Assembly: GCA_030614005.1 (NCBI GenBank)
Contig: JAUWKS010000017.1
Location: 1-58,213, forward strand
Origin: Candidatus Heimdallarchaeota archaeon
GTDB taxonomy: Archaea; Asgardarchaeota; Heimdallarchaeia; JABLTI01
Reading direction: 5' to 3'
DNA length: 58,213 nt
Part shown: piece by piece, positions 16,904 through 25,114 of the stretch
Layout: every line of letters starts with the position of its first letter
How positions within the stretch are numbered: the first letter of the stretch is position 1
Made by a program: the position numbers and the translations under genes
The notes under the pieces: model-generated
What the model was told of the DNA's origin: nothing
What the model saw: the letters and a program-made list of their open reading frames with translations, nothing else
The model's database searches: none

Positions 16904-17395
16904 TTATTCACTTGAAGTATAGTCAATAAAAATGATCGAAACTAAGTCATTTTCCTTTATTTTTTGTAAACAATTTGGACAATAGCCTTTAGCAGAAAGC
17001 CAATTTAGAATGTGCTCCTTATGAGCATAGCTTTGGCAACAAGGTGTTCTAACTATTGTATCATCTGGTGAAAGTGCAGCTTGACAAATTGCACATAAAG
17101 CCCGTGGGGAATCGCATGAAGAGCAACTTTTCGCTTTAGATTTTATTACCTCGCCACAAGTGCTACAAGTAAAGAAAGCAGCATTCTCTTTCTTAAGTGA
17201 TAGATTAGCTTTTTTCCTTCTACGGGTATCAATTTCACTTTCTATTTGAGCTTTTGTTTTTTTATCCAGAGACTTATCTTTTAATTTAAACTCTAATTCT
17301 GCATCTGCAAGTTTCTCAAATGATTTAGAGGGAGGCTTATTTTTTTTACTATAATAGACCATTAATGCGGTTAATCCAATTGCTACAATCAACAA
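16904..17395 (-). CDS. Membrane-anchored zinc-ribbon/RING-like protein
   Basis: From TTG 17395 the protein has 163 residues: a hydrophobic N-terminus (VAIGLTALMVYYSKK), a charged helical linker, a zinc ribbon (CSTC...CSSC near 95-110), then a RING-H2-like finger. The finger is CAIC, about 12 residues, TPCC, AHKEHILNW, YCPNC. Eukaryotic RING-H2 fingers read C-x2-C...PCGHxFHxxCIxxWL...CPxC; here the central ligands are rearranged (CC and HxxH). Asgard archaea carry ubiquitin-system genes, so an E3-like role is possible but unproven, and no ubiquitin, E1 or E2 gene is in the window. The open frame continues upstream, so the true N-terminus is probably longer. Confidence 0.7.
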   Translation of the reverse strand: MLIVAIGLTALMVYYSKKNKPPSKSFEKLADAELEFKLKDKSLDKKTKAQIESEIDTRRRKKANLSLKKENAAFFTCSTCGEVIKSKAKSCSSCDSPRALCAICQAALSPDDTIVRTPCCQSYAHKEHILNWLSAKGYCPNCLQKIKENDLVSIIFIDYTSSE

Positions 17396-17543
17396 TATTA
17401 CATCTATCGTAAAACCGTTTCCAATAATAGCCCAAGATACAATATCGCCAATCCAAATTAGAGAAGTAAAAATAGAACCCAGTACTAGGAATAGAATAAC
17501 ACCCGCATCTCTTTTTGTTTCTGTTTGAATCTTTAATCACCAA
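17396..17543 (-). other. Probable N-terminal coding extension of the RING-like gene, frameshifted
   Basis: The frame of the RING-like gene stays open from 17395 up to 17536 and encodes strongly hydrophobic sequence (GVILFLVLGSIFTSLIWIGD, then VSWAIIGNG), a second membrane helix. It contains no ATG, GTG or TTG. The overlapping frame has GTG at about 17543-17541 and reads MVIKDSNRNKK before losing coding character. Removing one A from the A5 run near 17513-17517 joins both into MVIKDSNRNKRDAGVILFLV. I infer a one-base insertion, real or technical. Confidence 0.5.
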
Positions 17544-17895
17544 TTGATGTAACTTTCAATAAAATGCATTTTACAATCTTTATGCATCGTTATTGTTCTA
17601 ATAATTATTTTGTTTTATAGCTTTTATACCTTTAGAATCTTAATTTTTAATCATTGAGCGCAGGAAAGAGCAAACATAATTACTTATTTTTTTTTACTCT
17701 ACCTATTTTTTATCCTAAATAATCGATTTATTACTTCTAAAAAAAGATAGAATGAGTAGAAAATTTTTAAATAGTATTAATTTAAGGTGCTTTGTAGCGT
17801 CTATCTTGTTGTATGACGTTAATATCACCTTGAAAAAATAAAGGTGATAAAAAAATATCCAATCCCTCGAGTAACAATATTGAGGTCAATTCAAA
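17544..17895. other. gdhA upstream region
   Basis: No gene is visible in these roughly 350 A/T-rich bases. Near gdhA they hold a TATA-like TTTTTAAATA (17764-17773) that would place transcription start near 17797, giving a leader of about 100 nt. That leader contains a perfect inverted repeat (17823-17849). Farther upstream I see only A/T runs. Confidence 0.5.
17823..17849. promoter_or_regulatory. Perfect 9-bp inverted repeat in the gdhA leader
   Basis: TATCACCTT and AAGGTGATA are exact complements separated by nine A-rich bases, 46 bases before the gdhA start codon and about 55 bases after a TATA-like element. It may be a dimer-binding operator just downstream of the start site or an RNA hairpin in the leader. 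The arms include AAGGTGA, close to a ribosome-binding sequence, so occlusion of a binding site is conceivable. Confidence 0.5.
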
Positions 17896-19263
17896 ATGGG
17901 TAAAATTACAGATCCAATCTACGAGCAAGTGGTTAAGCGAAATGCTCACGAACCAGAATTCCATCAAGCAGTGAAGGAAGTTCTTGATTCAATTGAGCCA
18001 GCTCTAGAACAACACCCAGAATTTGTTGAAGCAAGAATTGTCGAGAGACTAGTAGAACCTGAAAGAATAATTACTTTCAGAGTTCCATGGGTCGATGACA
18101 AAGGTGTTGTCCAAGTAAACAGAGGGTTCAGAATCCAATTTAATGGTGCAATAGGACCTTACAAAGGTGGAATGAGATTCCATCCATCCGTATATGACGG
18201 AATTCTAAAGTTCTTAGCTTTTGAACAAATTTTCAAAAACGCACTTACCGGTTTGCCTATGGGCGGTGGTAAAGGTGGTTCTGATTTCGATCCAAAAGGT
18301 AAATCAGATGGAGAAGTTATGCGCTTCTGTCAATCACTTATGCGAGAACTTTACAGACACATTGATGCTGACTTAGACGTTCCAGCCGGTGATATCGGTG
18401 TAGGTGGACGAGAAATAGGATATATGTTTGGTGCTTACAGAAAAATCAAAAACGTTTTCCATGGTGTTTTAACAGGCAAAGCCCCAGAATATGGGGGCTC
18501 TCTTGGCAGACCAGAAGCTACAGGTTATGGTGCCACATGGTTTGCAGAAAGTATGCTCAAATACAGAGGAGTAAAAGACGGCCTTAAAGGTAAGACTGTC
18601 GCCATTTCGGGTTCTGGGAATGTTGCACAATTTGCTACAGAAAAAGTAACCCAGTTAGGTGGTAAAGTAATTACTCTTTCTGATTCCACAGGTTTCATTG
18701 TTGATAACGATGGTATTGACAAGAAGAAATTGGAATTCGTTATGCACTTGAAGAATGTCAAACGAGGTAGAATTAAAGAATACGCAGACAAATACAAAGT
18801 TGACTATTATGTCTATAACGAACACAAAGACATCAAGAGTCCTTGGTATGTCCCAGGTATCGAAGTTGCACTTCCAAGCGCAACCCAGAACGAAGTTGAT
18901 TTAGGTGAAGCTAAAGCACTCTTAAAAAGTGGATGCTTAGCAGTGAGCGAAGGTGCAAACATGCCTTGTGTTGCTGAAGCAGTAGACTTGTTCATTGAGA
19001 AAGGAGTCTCCTTCGGTCCAGGTAAAGCAGCAAACGCTGGTGGTGTCGCTACTTCCGGTCTAGAAATGTCCCAAAATAGTTTGAGATATTCATGGACAAA
19101 AGACGAAGTATTAACCAGGCTTCACAAAATAATGGATAATATCCATGAAACTTGTGTAACAACAGCAGAAAAATATGGTAGCCCAGGAAACTATGTTATC
19201 GGAGCCAATATCGGTGGCTTCATGAAAGTTGCCAAAGCTATGCTCGCACAAGGTGTTATTTAA
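17896..19263 (+). CDS. gdhA: Glutamate dehydrogenase, NADP-type hexameric
   Basis: Reversibly aminates 2-oxoglutarate to glutamate, linking ammonium assimilation to the TCA pool. At 455 residues it belongs to the short hexameric class and closely resembles bacterial GdhA. Substrate-site segments are IGPYKGGMRFHPSV, the catalytic-lysine region LPMGGGKGGSDFDPKGKSD and the conserved DVPAGDIGVGGREIG. The dinucleotide fold begins at VAISGSGNVAQFATEK, and GKAANAGGVATSGLEMSQN completes the core. Its codon usage looks like that of a well-expressed gene. A leader hairpin and a downstream terminator bracket a single-gene transcript. The bacterial-like sequence suggests old transfer, but I cannot test that here. 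Confidence 0.96.
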   Translation: MGKITDPIYEQVVKRNAHEPEFHQAVKEVLDSIEPALEQHPEFVEARIVERLVEPERIITFRVPWVDDKGVVQVNRGFRIQFNGAIGPYKGGMRFHPSVYDGILKFLAFEQIFKNALTGLPMGGGKGGSDFDPKGKSDGEVMRFCQSLMRELYRHIDADLDVPAGDIGVGGREIGYMFGAYRKIKNVFHGVLTGKAPEYGGSLGRPEATGYGATWFAESMLKYRGVKDGLKGKTVAISGSGNVAQFATEKVTQLGGKVITLSDSTGFIVDNDGIDKKKLEFVMHLKNVKRGRIKEYADKYKVDYYVYNEHKDIKSPWYVPGIEVALPSATQNEVDLGEAKALLKSGCLAVSEGANMPCVAEAVDLFIEKGVSFGPGKAANAGGVATSGLEMSQNSLRYSWTKDEVLTRLHKIMDNIHETCVTTAEKYGSPGNYVIGANIGGFMKVAKAMLAQGVI

Positions 19264-19279
19264 TTCGATTTACTTTTAG

Positions 19280-19295
19280 AGGGCTTTTATGCCCT
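19280..19295 (+). terminator. gdhA terminator hairpin
   Basis: AGGGC-TTTTAT-GCCCT forms a stem immediately followed by TTTATTATCTTTTTC on the plus strand, about 20 bases after the gdhA stop codon. Confidence 0.6.
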
Positions 19296-19434
19296 TTTAT
19301 TATCTTTTTCTTCAAATTTTCATCTACAGAATTCTGATAAATAAGCGGTTCGTTTTTATCTTGTATAATGTGCTATTGTTACAAGAATTGCTATTATTTA
19401 ACCAAGTGAAAATGTAACCATCAAGGTGTATTAG

Positions 19435-20166
19435 ATGCATGATAATATAATTGTTCAAACTTCCGATCTTAAGCGAGTCTTTGAATTTGGTGAATCTGAA
19501 ATATTTGCTTTAAACGGTGTAAAGATGGATGTAAAACGAGGTGAATTTGTTGTTGTACTAGGTCCTTCGGGTGCGGGGAAAACAACATTACTCAATATGA
19601 TAGGTGGTATTGACCAACCAACAGAGGGACAAGTTATTGTTGATGGTGAAGTTATTTCTGATTATTCATTAAGTGATTTGAATGCCTATCGACGCAAGGA
19701 TGTTGGTTGGGTTTTTCAATTCTTCAATATTGTAGCTAGCTTACGTGCTTGGGAAAATGTTGGTTTAGCTTTGGAATTTTCTGGTGGTTATACAAGAGCT
19801 GAGATTAAGGAAAAATCACTCGAGATTCTTAAACACGTTGGTTTGGAAGGAAAAGAAGATAGATTCCCAAGTCAGTTATCTGGTGGAGAACAGCAGAGAG
19901 TAGCAATCGCTCGAGCATTGATTAAAAAACCAAAAATAATTGTTGCGGATGAACCTACAGGTAATCTTGATTTTGTTACAGGGCAACAAATCGCTGAACT
20001 AATGAGGGATCTTAATGTTCAAGAAAAAACGACTTTCATTGTAGTTTCACATGACTTGAGCATCACACAGTTTGCTGACAGAGTTTTTCATTTACGAATG
20101 GGTAAAATCGAACAAATCGAAGAGCAGCCTCAAAGTAATTTTACCAAGAAAGTGCCAGGAGTTTAG
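19435..20166 (+). CDS. ABC transporter ATP-binding protein (LolD/MacB type)
   Basis: The ATPase of a type VII (MacB/LolCDE/FtsX-class) ABC system, 243 residues. Walker A is GPSGAGKTT, the Q-loop is in WVFQFFNI, the signature is [15 protein letters not shown], Walker B is [12 protein letters not shown], and the switch His is in VVSHD. It lies 7 bases before an FtsX-type permease and is surely its partner. These systems usually act on envelope lipids, lipoproteins or peptides by mechanotransmission rather than classical transport; the substrate here is unknown. Confidence 0.95.
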   Translation: MHDNIIVQTSDLKRVFEFGESEIFALNGVKMDVKRGEFVVVLGPSGAGKTTLLNMIGGIDQPTEGQVIVDGEVISDYSLSDLNAYRRKDVGWVFQFFNIVASLRAWENVGLALEFSGGYTRAEIKEKSLEILKHVGLEGKEDRFPSQLSGGEQQRVAIARALIKKPKIIVADEPTGNLDFVTGQQIAELMRDLNVQEKTTFIVVSHDLSITQFADRVFHLRMGKIEQIEEQPQSNFTKKVPGV

Positions 20167-20173
20167 AAAGTCT

Positions 20174-22657
20174 ATGAGTATAATGTTTAAGAAAATTTTC
20201 AGAGAAATTTGGCTTAATAAATTCCGTTCGTTATCTATAATTGCTATAGTTGCAATAACCATTGGTATGGTTTCAGGGATGTTAGCTGCTGAACCCATGT
20301 TTTATGATACTTATCAGTTAAATCTAGATGTATCCAACACTGCAGATGGTAGATTTACTTTCACACAGCCTGTGGCTCAAACCAATGTTACTATAATCAA
20401 GAACAATACCACTTTTTTGAACGATAACAATATTGATCGAATCGAAGGTAGAATAATTTTTAACACTGAGCTTAAATTTGAGGAGGAAAAGTTTTCTGCT
20501 ATCGTTATTGGAATCGATTATCCAAATGAGGTTAATCAACTTACTATTGAGCAACGTTCTGCAAGTATTACCTCAGATTCCGACTTATTAGTAGGAAATA
20601 ATAGTTGTTTAATTGAAACTCATTTTGCAGGGAGTATACCCATTTTAGGGCAGGATATAGAAGTAGATGATCTAGTTGAAGTTAATCTTGGGGGCAGCTG
20701 GTTTTCATTTAATGCTACAGGCATTGCTCAAGATACTGATTATATTTATTGCGTTGACCCCACAACTAATATGCCTCTTCTAGGTGAGTTGGCGATTATT
20801 TGGGTTAACATTAACACAATTCAAGACATTCTCTTCTATGGTCAAAATGTTGTTAATCAGGTCTTATACACTGTCGATGAGCGGTTTGATAAGGAGATGA
20901 TATTAGCTGCTGCAGATTCATTAACAAATTATTTTTCGCAAAATAATATTGATGTTAATACATTGAAATTCGAATTGTTTGATGAAACAATCGAATACAA
21001 AATGTTTGAAAGTGATGCCGGTGCTGTTGATAAATTTGGCGTAGTTTTTGGTCTTATCTGTATCATTGTTTGCGCAATTATCATCATAAACACTTTAACT
21101 AAATTGGTAAATTCACAAAGAAAGAACATTGGTTTATTCTTATCAATGGGAGCTAAAAAAGGTAGGATTCTTTTTCATTACATAAACATTGCATTACTGT
21201 TGTCAATTTTTGGTATGTTAATCGGAATTCCGCTTGGCTACGGCCTTAGCATTGGTATGACTAAAATGGTTACTACGTTTTACGGCATTCATCTACAAGC
21301 ACTTTCGATTGATGTTATACCATATATCATAACATCTGCGATAACTTTAGGTATTTGTTTTGGTGCAGCTTTACTAAGTGCTTGGTCTATCACCAGCGTT
21401 ACTCCACGTGAAGCTATGTCCGCTACTTTTACTAGAATAAAGACAACAGGCAAGTCCATAATTGAAAAAATATTTGGTTGGATTCCACTTTTCAAACCAA
21501 TTCATATGTTAGTTCCTTTACGTGAAGTGTTTATGAATAAAAAGAAAACATTGATCACAATTCTTGCCCTAACAACTTCTATGATTTTCTTAGTTAATTC
21601 TATAGCTTTGGAATGGAATATGTATGATATTATGGTGAATAATTTCCAGGAATACAATACCTACGATGTTCAATTAAAACTTGAGGCACCTGTTCCCATC
21701 GCAGCAGTAAATGCTTTTATGGCTAATGAAAGTAATCCTACTATTGGGCAGATCACTGCATCAGAAACTTTTGTTGACCTTTATACAAAGATCAATTATC
21801 AAGATGAATTTGTTAGTTGGGCTCAGATTACTTGTTTTCAAGAAAATTCTACTATGCGTCATTTCAACGTGATTAAAGGTGATGCTATAGATAAATCCCA
21901 GCTTGATGAATCAACTGTTCTGCTAGGGAAAGCATTTGCATCCGAATACGATATTTCAATCGGAGACGAAATAACAATTGGTTTGATTGGAAATCAAACA
22001 GTCAAAGTTGGTGGAATAGTTGGTGAATTAATAGATTTTACTGTTTTTTGGACTTTGGAATCATTTTATGACAGTGAAGCAAACCTTGTATTTGGTTTAC
22101 CAGAGGGATTTGTTAATGGTATTTCAATTCAGGTTGAATCAGATGCAAATCTAATTGCATTACGTAATGAATTTGAGGAAAAGTTCTCCGTAAACGCTTG
22201 GATTGAAGCTGATGTTGCATTGAACTCTGTGTTGGCTATGATGCAATCAATGTTGAGCATTATGCTAATATTTCTTGTAATTGGTTTACTTACTGGTGTC
22301 GCTTTCAGTTTTCAAGCCATGTATATCTCTTTTGTTGATAGACAGCAAGACTTTCTAGCTTTCAAAGCGATGGGCACAAAGATGAAATATTTGCGACGTA
22401 TGATTTTCTGGGAGAATGCCATACTTAGTATCTTTGGTTTAATACTCACAGTGCCATTAGGTTATCTTTCATATATTTGGTCTCTAGATTATATGCTTGA
22501 AGGAAGTTTCTACGTTCCGAAAACAATTCCTTGGTTTACTTGGCCTATAGTACTTGTTTTATCCTTACTCGCTTTGTGGTTAGCAACTGCAAGACTTGTC
22601 CGTCGAATTAAAAAACTTGATTTGGCAAGTGAACTTCGTCAAACAGGAGCAACATAG
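20174..22657 (+). CDS. ABC transporter permease, FtsX/MacB family
   Basis: An 827-residue permease. The start ATG at 20174 follows the ATPase stop by 7 bases and leads directly into the first helix (FRSLSIIAIVAITIGMVSG); a longer open frame back to 20072 runs inside the ATPase gene and is rejected. The layout is TM1, an extracellular domain of about 250 residues, three helices, a second helix-ectodomain unit, then three C-terminal helices. This is a tandem FtsX duplication within one chain, so one polypeptide may supply both halves of the transporter. Typical FtsX loops are seen (LFLSMGAKKGRI and FLAFKAMGTKMKYLRRM). Confidence 0.92.
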   Translation: MSIMFKKIFREIWLNKFRSLSIIAIVAITIGMVSGMLAAEPMFYDTYQLNLDVSNTADGRFTFTQPVAQTNVTIIKNNTTFLNDNNIDRIEGRIIFNTELKFEEEKFSAIVIGIDYPNEVNQLTIEQRSASITSDSDLLVGNNSCLIETHFAGSIPILGQDIEVDDLVEVNLGGSWFSFNATGIAQDTDYIYCVDPTTNMPLLGELAIIWVNINTIQDILFYGQNVVNQVLYTVDERFDKEMILAAADSLTNYFSQNNIDVNTLKFELFDETIEYKMFESDAGAVDKFGVVFGLICIIVCAIIIINTLTKLVNSQRKNIGLFLSMGAKKGRILFHYINIALLLSIFGMLIGIPLGYGLSIGMTKMVTTFYGIHLQALSIDVIPYIITSAITLGICFGAALLSAWSITSVTPREAMSATFTRIKTTGKSIIEKIFGWIPLFKPIHMLVPLREVFMNKKKTLITILALTTSMIFLVNSIALEWNMYDIMVNNFQEYNTYDVQLKLEAPVPIAAVNAFMANESNPTIGQITASETFVDLYTKINYQDEFVSWAQITCFQENSTMRHFNVIKGDAIDKSQLDESTVLLGKAFASEYDISIGDEITIGLIGNQTVKVGGIVGELIDFTVFWTLESFYDSEANLVFGLPEGFVNGISIQVESDANLIALRNEFEEKFSVNAWIEADVALNSVLAMMQSMLSIMLIFLVIGLLTGVAFSFQAMYISFVDRQQDFLAFKAMGTKMKYLRRMIFWENAILSIFGLILTVPLGYLSYIWSLDYMLEGSFYVPKTIPWFTWPIVLVLSLLALWLATARLVRRIKKLDLASELRQTGAT

Positions 22658-22859
22658 GCATACTAATTAGTATGATCTAAAATGAAGATTTTTTTCCTCA
22701 CTTTTTTCTATTTGTTAGATTCAATGGACTTTTTATTGGATTATTTGTTTCCTAATAGCTGTTTTAGAATTCTTGTTTGGTAAAAATTACTTTCCAACTA
22801 AAATGGTATACCAATCAAAAATCTTAAAGAGGAGAGGGATTAAAATTTCGGCGATTCAA

Positions 22860-23330
22860 ATGGTAATAGAAAAAAAGGACTTGGATTTCTTCAAAGAATA
22901 CACAACTGAGAGTAGTTCCATTATCCCTTTACTGCAACAAATTCAAGATAAATTTGGTTATTTGCCTAGTGAAACTTTAGGTGAACTAGCCGATTATTTG
23001 GATGTTCCTTTGAGTAGAATTTATGGAGTAGCGACATTCTATTCCCAATTCAATTTTACTCCTCTTGGAAAATATGTAGTAAAGGTTTGTCATGGTACTG
23101 CTTGTCATGTCAATGGTGCGGTTGATATCGCAGATGAATTGATAGACATTTTTGGTATCAAAGAAGAAGAAACTACTTCGGATGGTTTAATCACACTTCA
23201 ATCTGTTGCTTGTTTAGGTTGTTGTAGCCTGGCACCTGTTGTTAGTGTGAATGATAAGGTTTACGGAAATTTGACGCGAGCAGATGTTCGACGTATAGCT
23301 AAAAAAATAGTTAAGGATGAATTTGAATGA
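22860..23330 (+). CDS. NuoE-like [2Fe-2S] subunit of an electron-bifurcating-type complex
   Basis: The thioredoxin-fold [2Fe-2S] subunit (NuoE, HydC or HndA type) that relays electrons to a NuoF-like flavoprotein. I prefer the ATG at 22860 (about 156 residues, normal size) over an open frame reaching back to 22773 that has no family similarity. The cluster ligands are CHGTAC and CLGCC (C-x4-C and C-x3-C). The N-terminal helical region IIPLLQQIQDKFGYLP and YGVATFYSQF are classic NuoE. The gene overlaps the next by ATGA. Confidence 0.93.
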   Translation: MVIEKKDLDFFKEYTTESSSIIPLLQQIQDKFGYLPSETLGELADYLDVPLSRIYGVATFYSQFNFTPLGKYVVKVCHGTACHVNGAVDIADELIDIFGIKEEETTSDGLITLQSVACLGCCSLAPVVSVNDKVYGNLTRADVRRIAKKIVKDEFE

Positions 23331-23527
23331 TCAAGAGAATTTGTGTTGGAATGAATTCTTGTGGTATTGCAGCAGGTGCTGAAGAGATAAAAGAATTCAT
23401 TGAGACTGAGTTTAAAGAACAGAACATTGAGCTAGAGATTAAAAATGTCGGTTGTACCGGTATGTGCTATCGTGAACCTTTAGTAGATATTGTTACAGAA
23501 GATATGATCTACACTTACGGTGATTAA
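23327..23527 (+). CDS. Small thioredoxin-like [2Fe-2S] domain, split from NuoF
   Basis: Sixty-six residues with CVGMNSCGIAAGA and, later, CTGMC followed by REPLVDI. This matches the N-terminal [2Fe-2S] thioredoxin-like domain normally fused to HydB/HndC-type NuoF proteins. The expected continuation of the domain (a turn, a helix, then KHVVKGEIVEEFL) is encoded in another frame at the start of the next gene. One extra T at GATTAACA would fuse the two. So it is either a natural gene split with subunits reassembling, a recent frameshift, or a sequencing error. It starts inside the stop codon of the NuoE gene (ATGA), so translation is coupled. Confidence 0.75.
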   Translation: MIKRICVGMNSCGIAAGAEEIKEFIETEFKEQNIELEIKNVGCTGMCYREPLVDIVTEDMIYTYGD

Positions 23528-23538
23528 CAACCAAAAAG

Positions 23539-25107
23539 ATGAAACAAATCATCGATAAGCATGTCGTCAAAGGAGAAATTGTTGAAGAGTTTCTCGTTAA
23601 AAAAGACGAATTTAAGTCCAAACCAGTTACCGTTTGGGATGTTGACAACTTTTTCTCGAAACAAGTCAAGATTATTTTAGAAAATTCAGGTTATATTGAC
23701 CCTGAGAAAATTGAAGAATACCTTGAAGTCGATGGTTACAAAGCGCTTGAAAAAGCTCTAAACATGACTGCTGAAGAAATTATTGATGTCCTTTCTAAAT
23801 CGGGTTTGCGTGGTAGAGGTGGTGCTGGTTTTCCAACCGCATTAAAATGGAAATTTACCAGACAAGCACAAGGTGCCCCTAAATATATTGTCTGCAATGC
23901 AGACGAAGGAGATCCCGGTGCTTTTATGAACAGAAATGTTTTGGAAGGGGACCCACACAAGGTTCTTGAAGGGATGATCATTGGCGCATATGTAATTGGC
24001 GCTCATCATGGTTTCATTTATTGCCGAGCTGAATATCCTCTTGCAATTAAGAGATTAGATATTGCAATCAAACAAGCACGAGAAAAAGGCTTCCTTGGTA
24101 AAGACATTCTTGGTTCTGGTTTTGATTTCGATATATCTATTATGGAAGGAGCAGGTGCTTTTGTCTGTGGAGAAGAAACGGCATTACTCGGTTCTCTTGA
24201 AGGCAAACGAGGTATGCCAAACCTTCGACCTCCCTATCCCTCAACAAAGGGTTACAAAGGTAAACCAACTAATATCAATAATGTAGAAACTTGGGCCAAT
24301 GTTCCTTGGATTTTACTAAATGGTTGGCAGAAATATATTACCATGGGATCTGAGAAGAGCAAAGGAACAAAAGTTTTCGCTTTAGCTGGAAAGATTAAGC
24401 GTGGTGGAAACGTAGAAGTTCCAATGGGTATGACCATCAAAGAAATCCTCATAGATATTGGTGGAGGAACAAAATCCGGCAAACCACTTAAAGCAGTGCA
24501 AATGGGTGGTCCTTCTGGCGGCTGTATTCCACTAGCTCTATTCGATACACCAGTTGATTATGAATCCATTAATGCTACCGGTGCTATTATGGGCAGTGGT
24601 GGAATGGTTGTAATGGACGAAGATTCCTGTATGATCGATATTGCGAAGTTCTTTTTAGATTTCACTGTTTTAGAATCGTGTGGTAAATGTGTCTACTGTC
24701 GACTTGGTACCAAAAGATTGTGGGAAATTCTTGATAGAATCTCAAAAGGAGAAGGTAAAATAGAAGACATTGACAAATTACTTGATTTATCTCCTAAAGT
24801 TAAAACAGGTTCTCTCTGTGGTTTGGGTCAAACAGCTCCAAATCCAGTTCTAACGACTATTCGATATTTCAGAGCTGAATATGAAGCACATATCAATAAC
24901 AAAAAATGTTCTGCCAAAGTTTGCAAACCATTGCTCACTTATACAATAAATGATGCTTGTACTGGTTGTCGCGCTTGTGCTAGAAAATGCCCAACAGATG
25001 CCATTACAGGAGACAAGAAAGGCATTCATGTTATTGATCAAGATAAATGCATTCAATGTGGTGCATGCTATCTAGCTTGTCGTTTTGAAGCAATAGATGT
25101 GGAGTGA
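23539..25107 (+). CDS. NuoF-like NADH/FMN/Fe-S subunit (HydB/HndC type)
   Basis: A 522-residue flavoprotein oxidising or reducing NAD(H). It shows the glycine-rich NADH loop RGRGGAGFPTALKW, FMN-site segments CNADEGDPGAFMNR and EGAGAFVCGEETALLGSLEG, and the [4Fe-4S] motif ESCGKCVYCRLGT with its fourth Cys in SLCGLGQTAPNP. The C-terminus adds a two-cluster ferredoxin (CTGCRACARKCP and CIQCGACYLAC), as in bifurcating HydB but not in NuoF of complex I. The first 25 residues are the tail of the thioredoxin-like domain started in the previous gene. It is followed after 7 bases by the GltD-NuoG fusion. Confidence 0.93.
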   Translation: MKQIIDKHVVKGEIVEEFLVKKDEFKSKPVTVWDVDNFFSKQVKIILENSGYIDPEKIEEYLEVDGYKALEKALNMTAEEIIDVLSKSGLRGRGGAGFPTALKWKFTRQAQGAPKYIVCNADEGDPGAFMNRNVLEGDPHKVLEGMIIGAYVIGAHHGFIYCRAEYPLAIKRLDIAIKQAREKGFLGKDILGSGFDFDISIMEGAGAFVCGEETALLGSLEGKRGMPNLRPPYPSTKGYKGKPTNINNVETWANVPWILLNGWQKYITMGSEKSKGTKVFALAGKIKRGGNVEVPMGMTIKEILIDIGGGTKSGKPLKAVQMGGPSGGCIPLALFDTPVDYESINATGAIMGSGGMVVMDEDSCMIDIAKFFLDFTVLESCGKCVYCRLGTKRLWEILDRISKGEGKIEDIDKLLDLSPKVKTGSLCGLGQTAPNPVLTTIRYFRAEYEAHINNKKCSAKVCKPLLTYTINDACTGCRACARKCPTDAITGDKKGIHVIDQDKCIQCGACYLACRFEAIDVE

Positions 25108-25114
25108 ACAGCAA

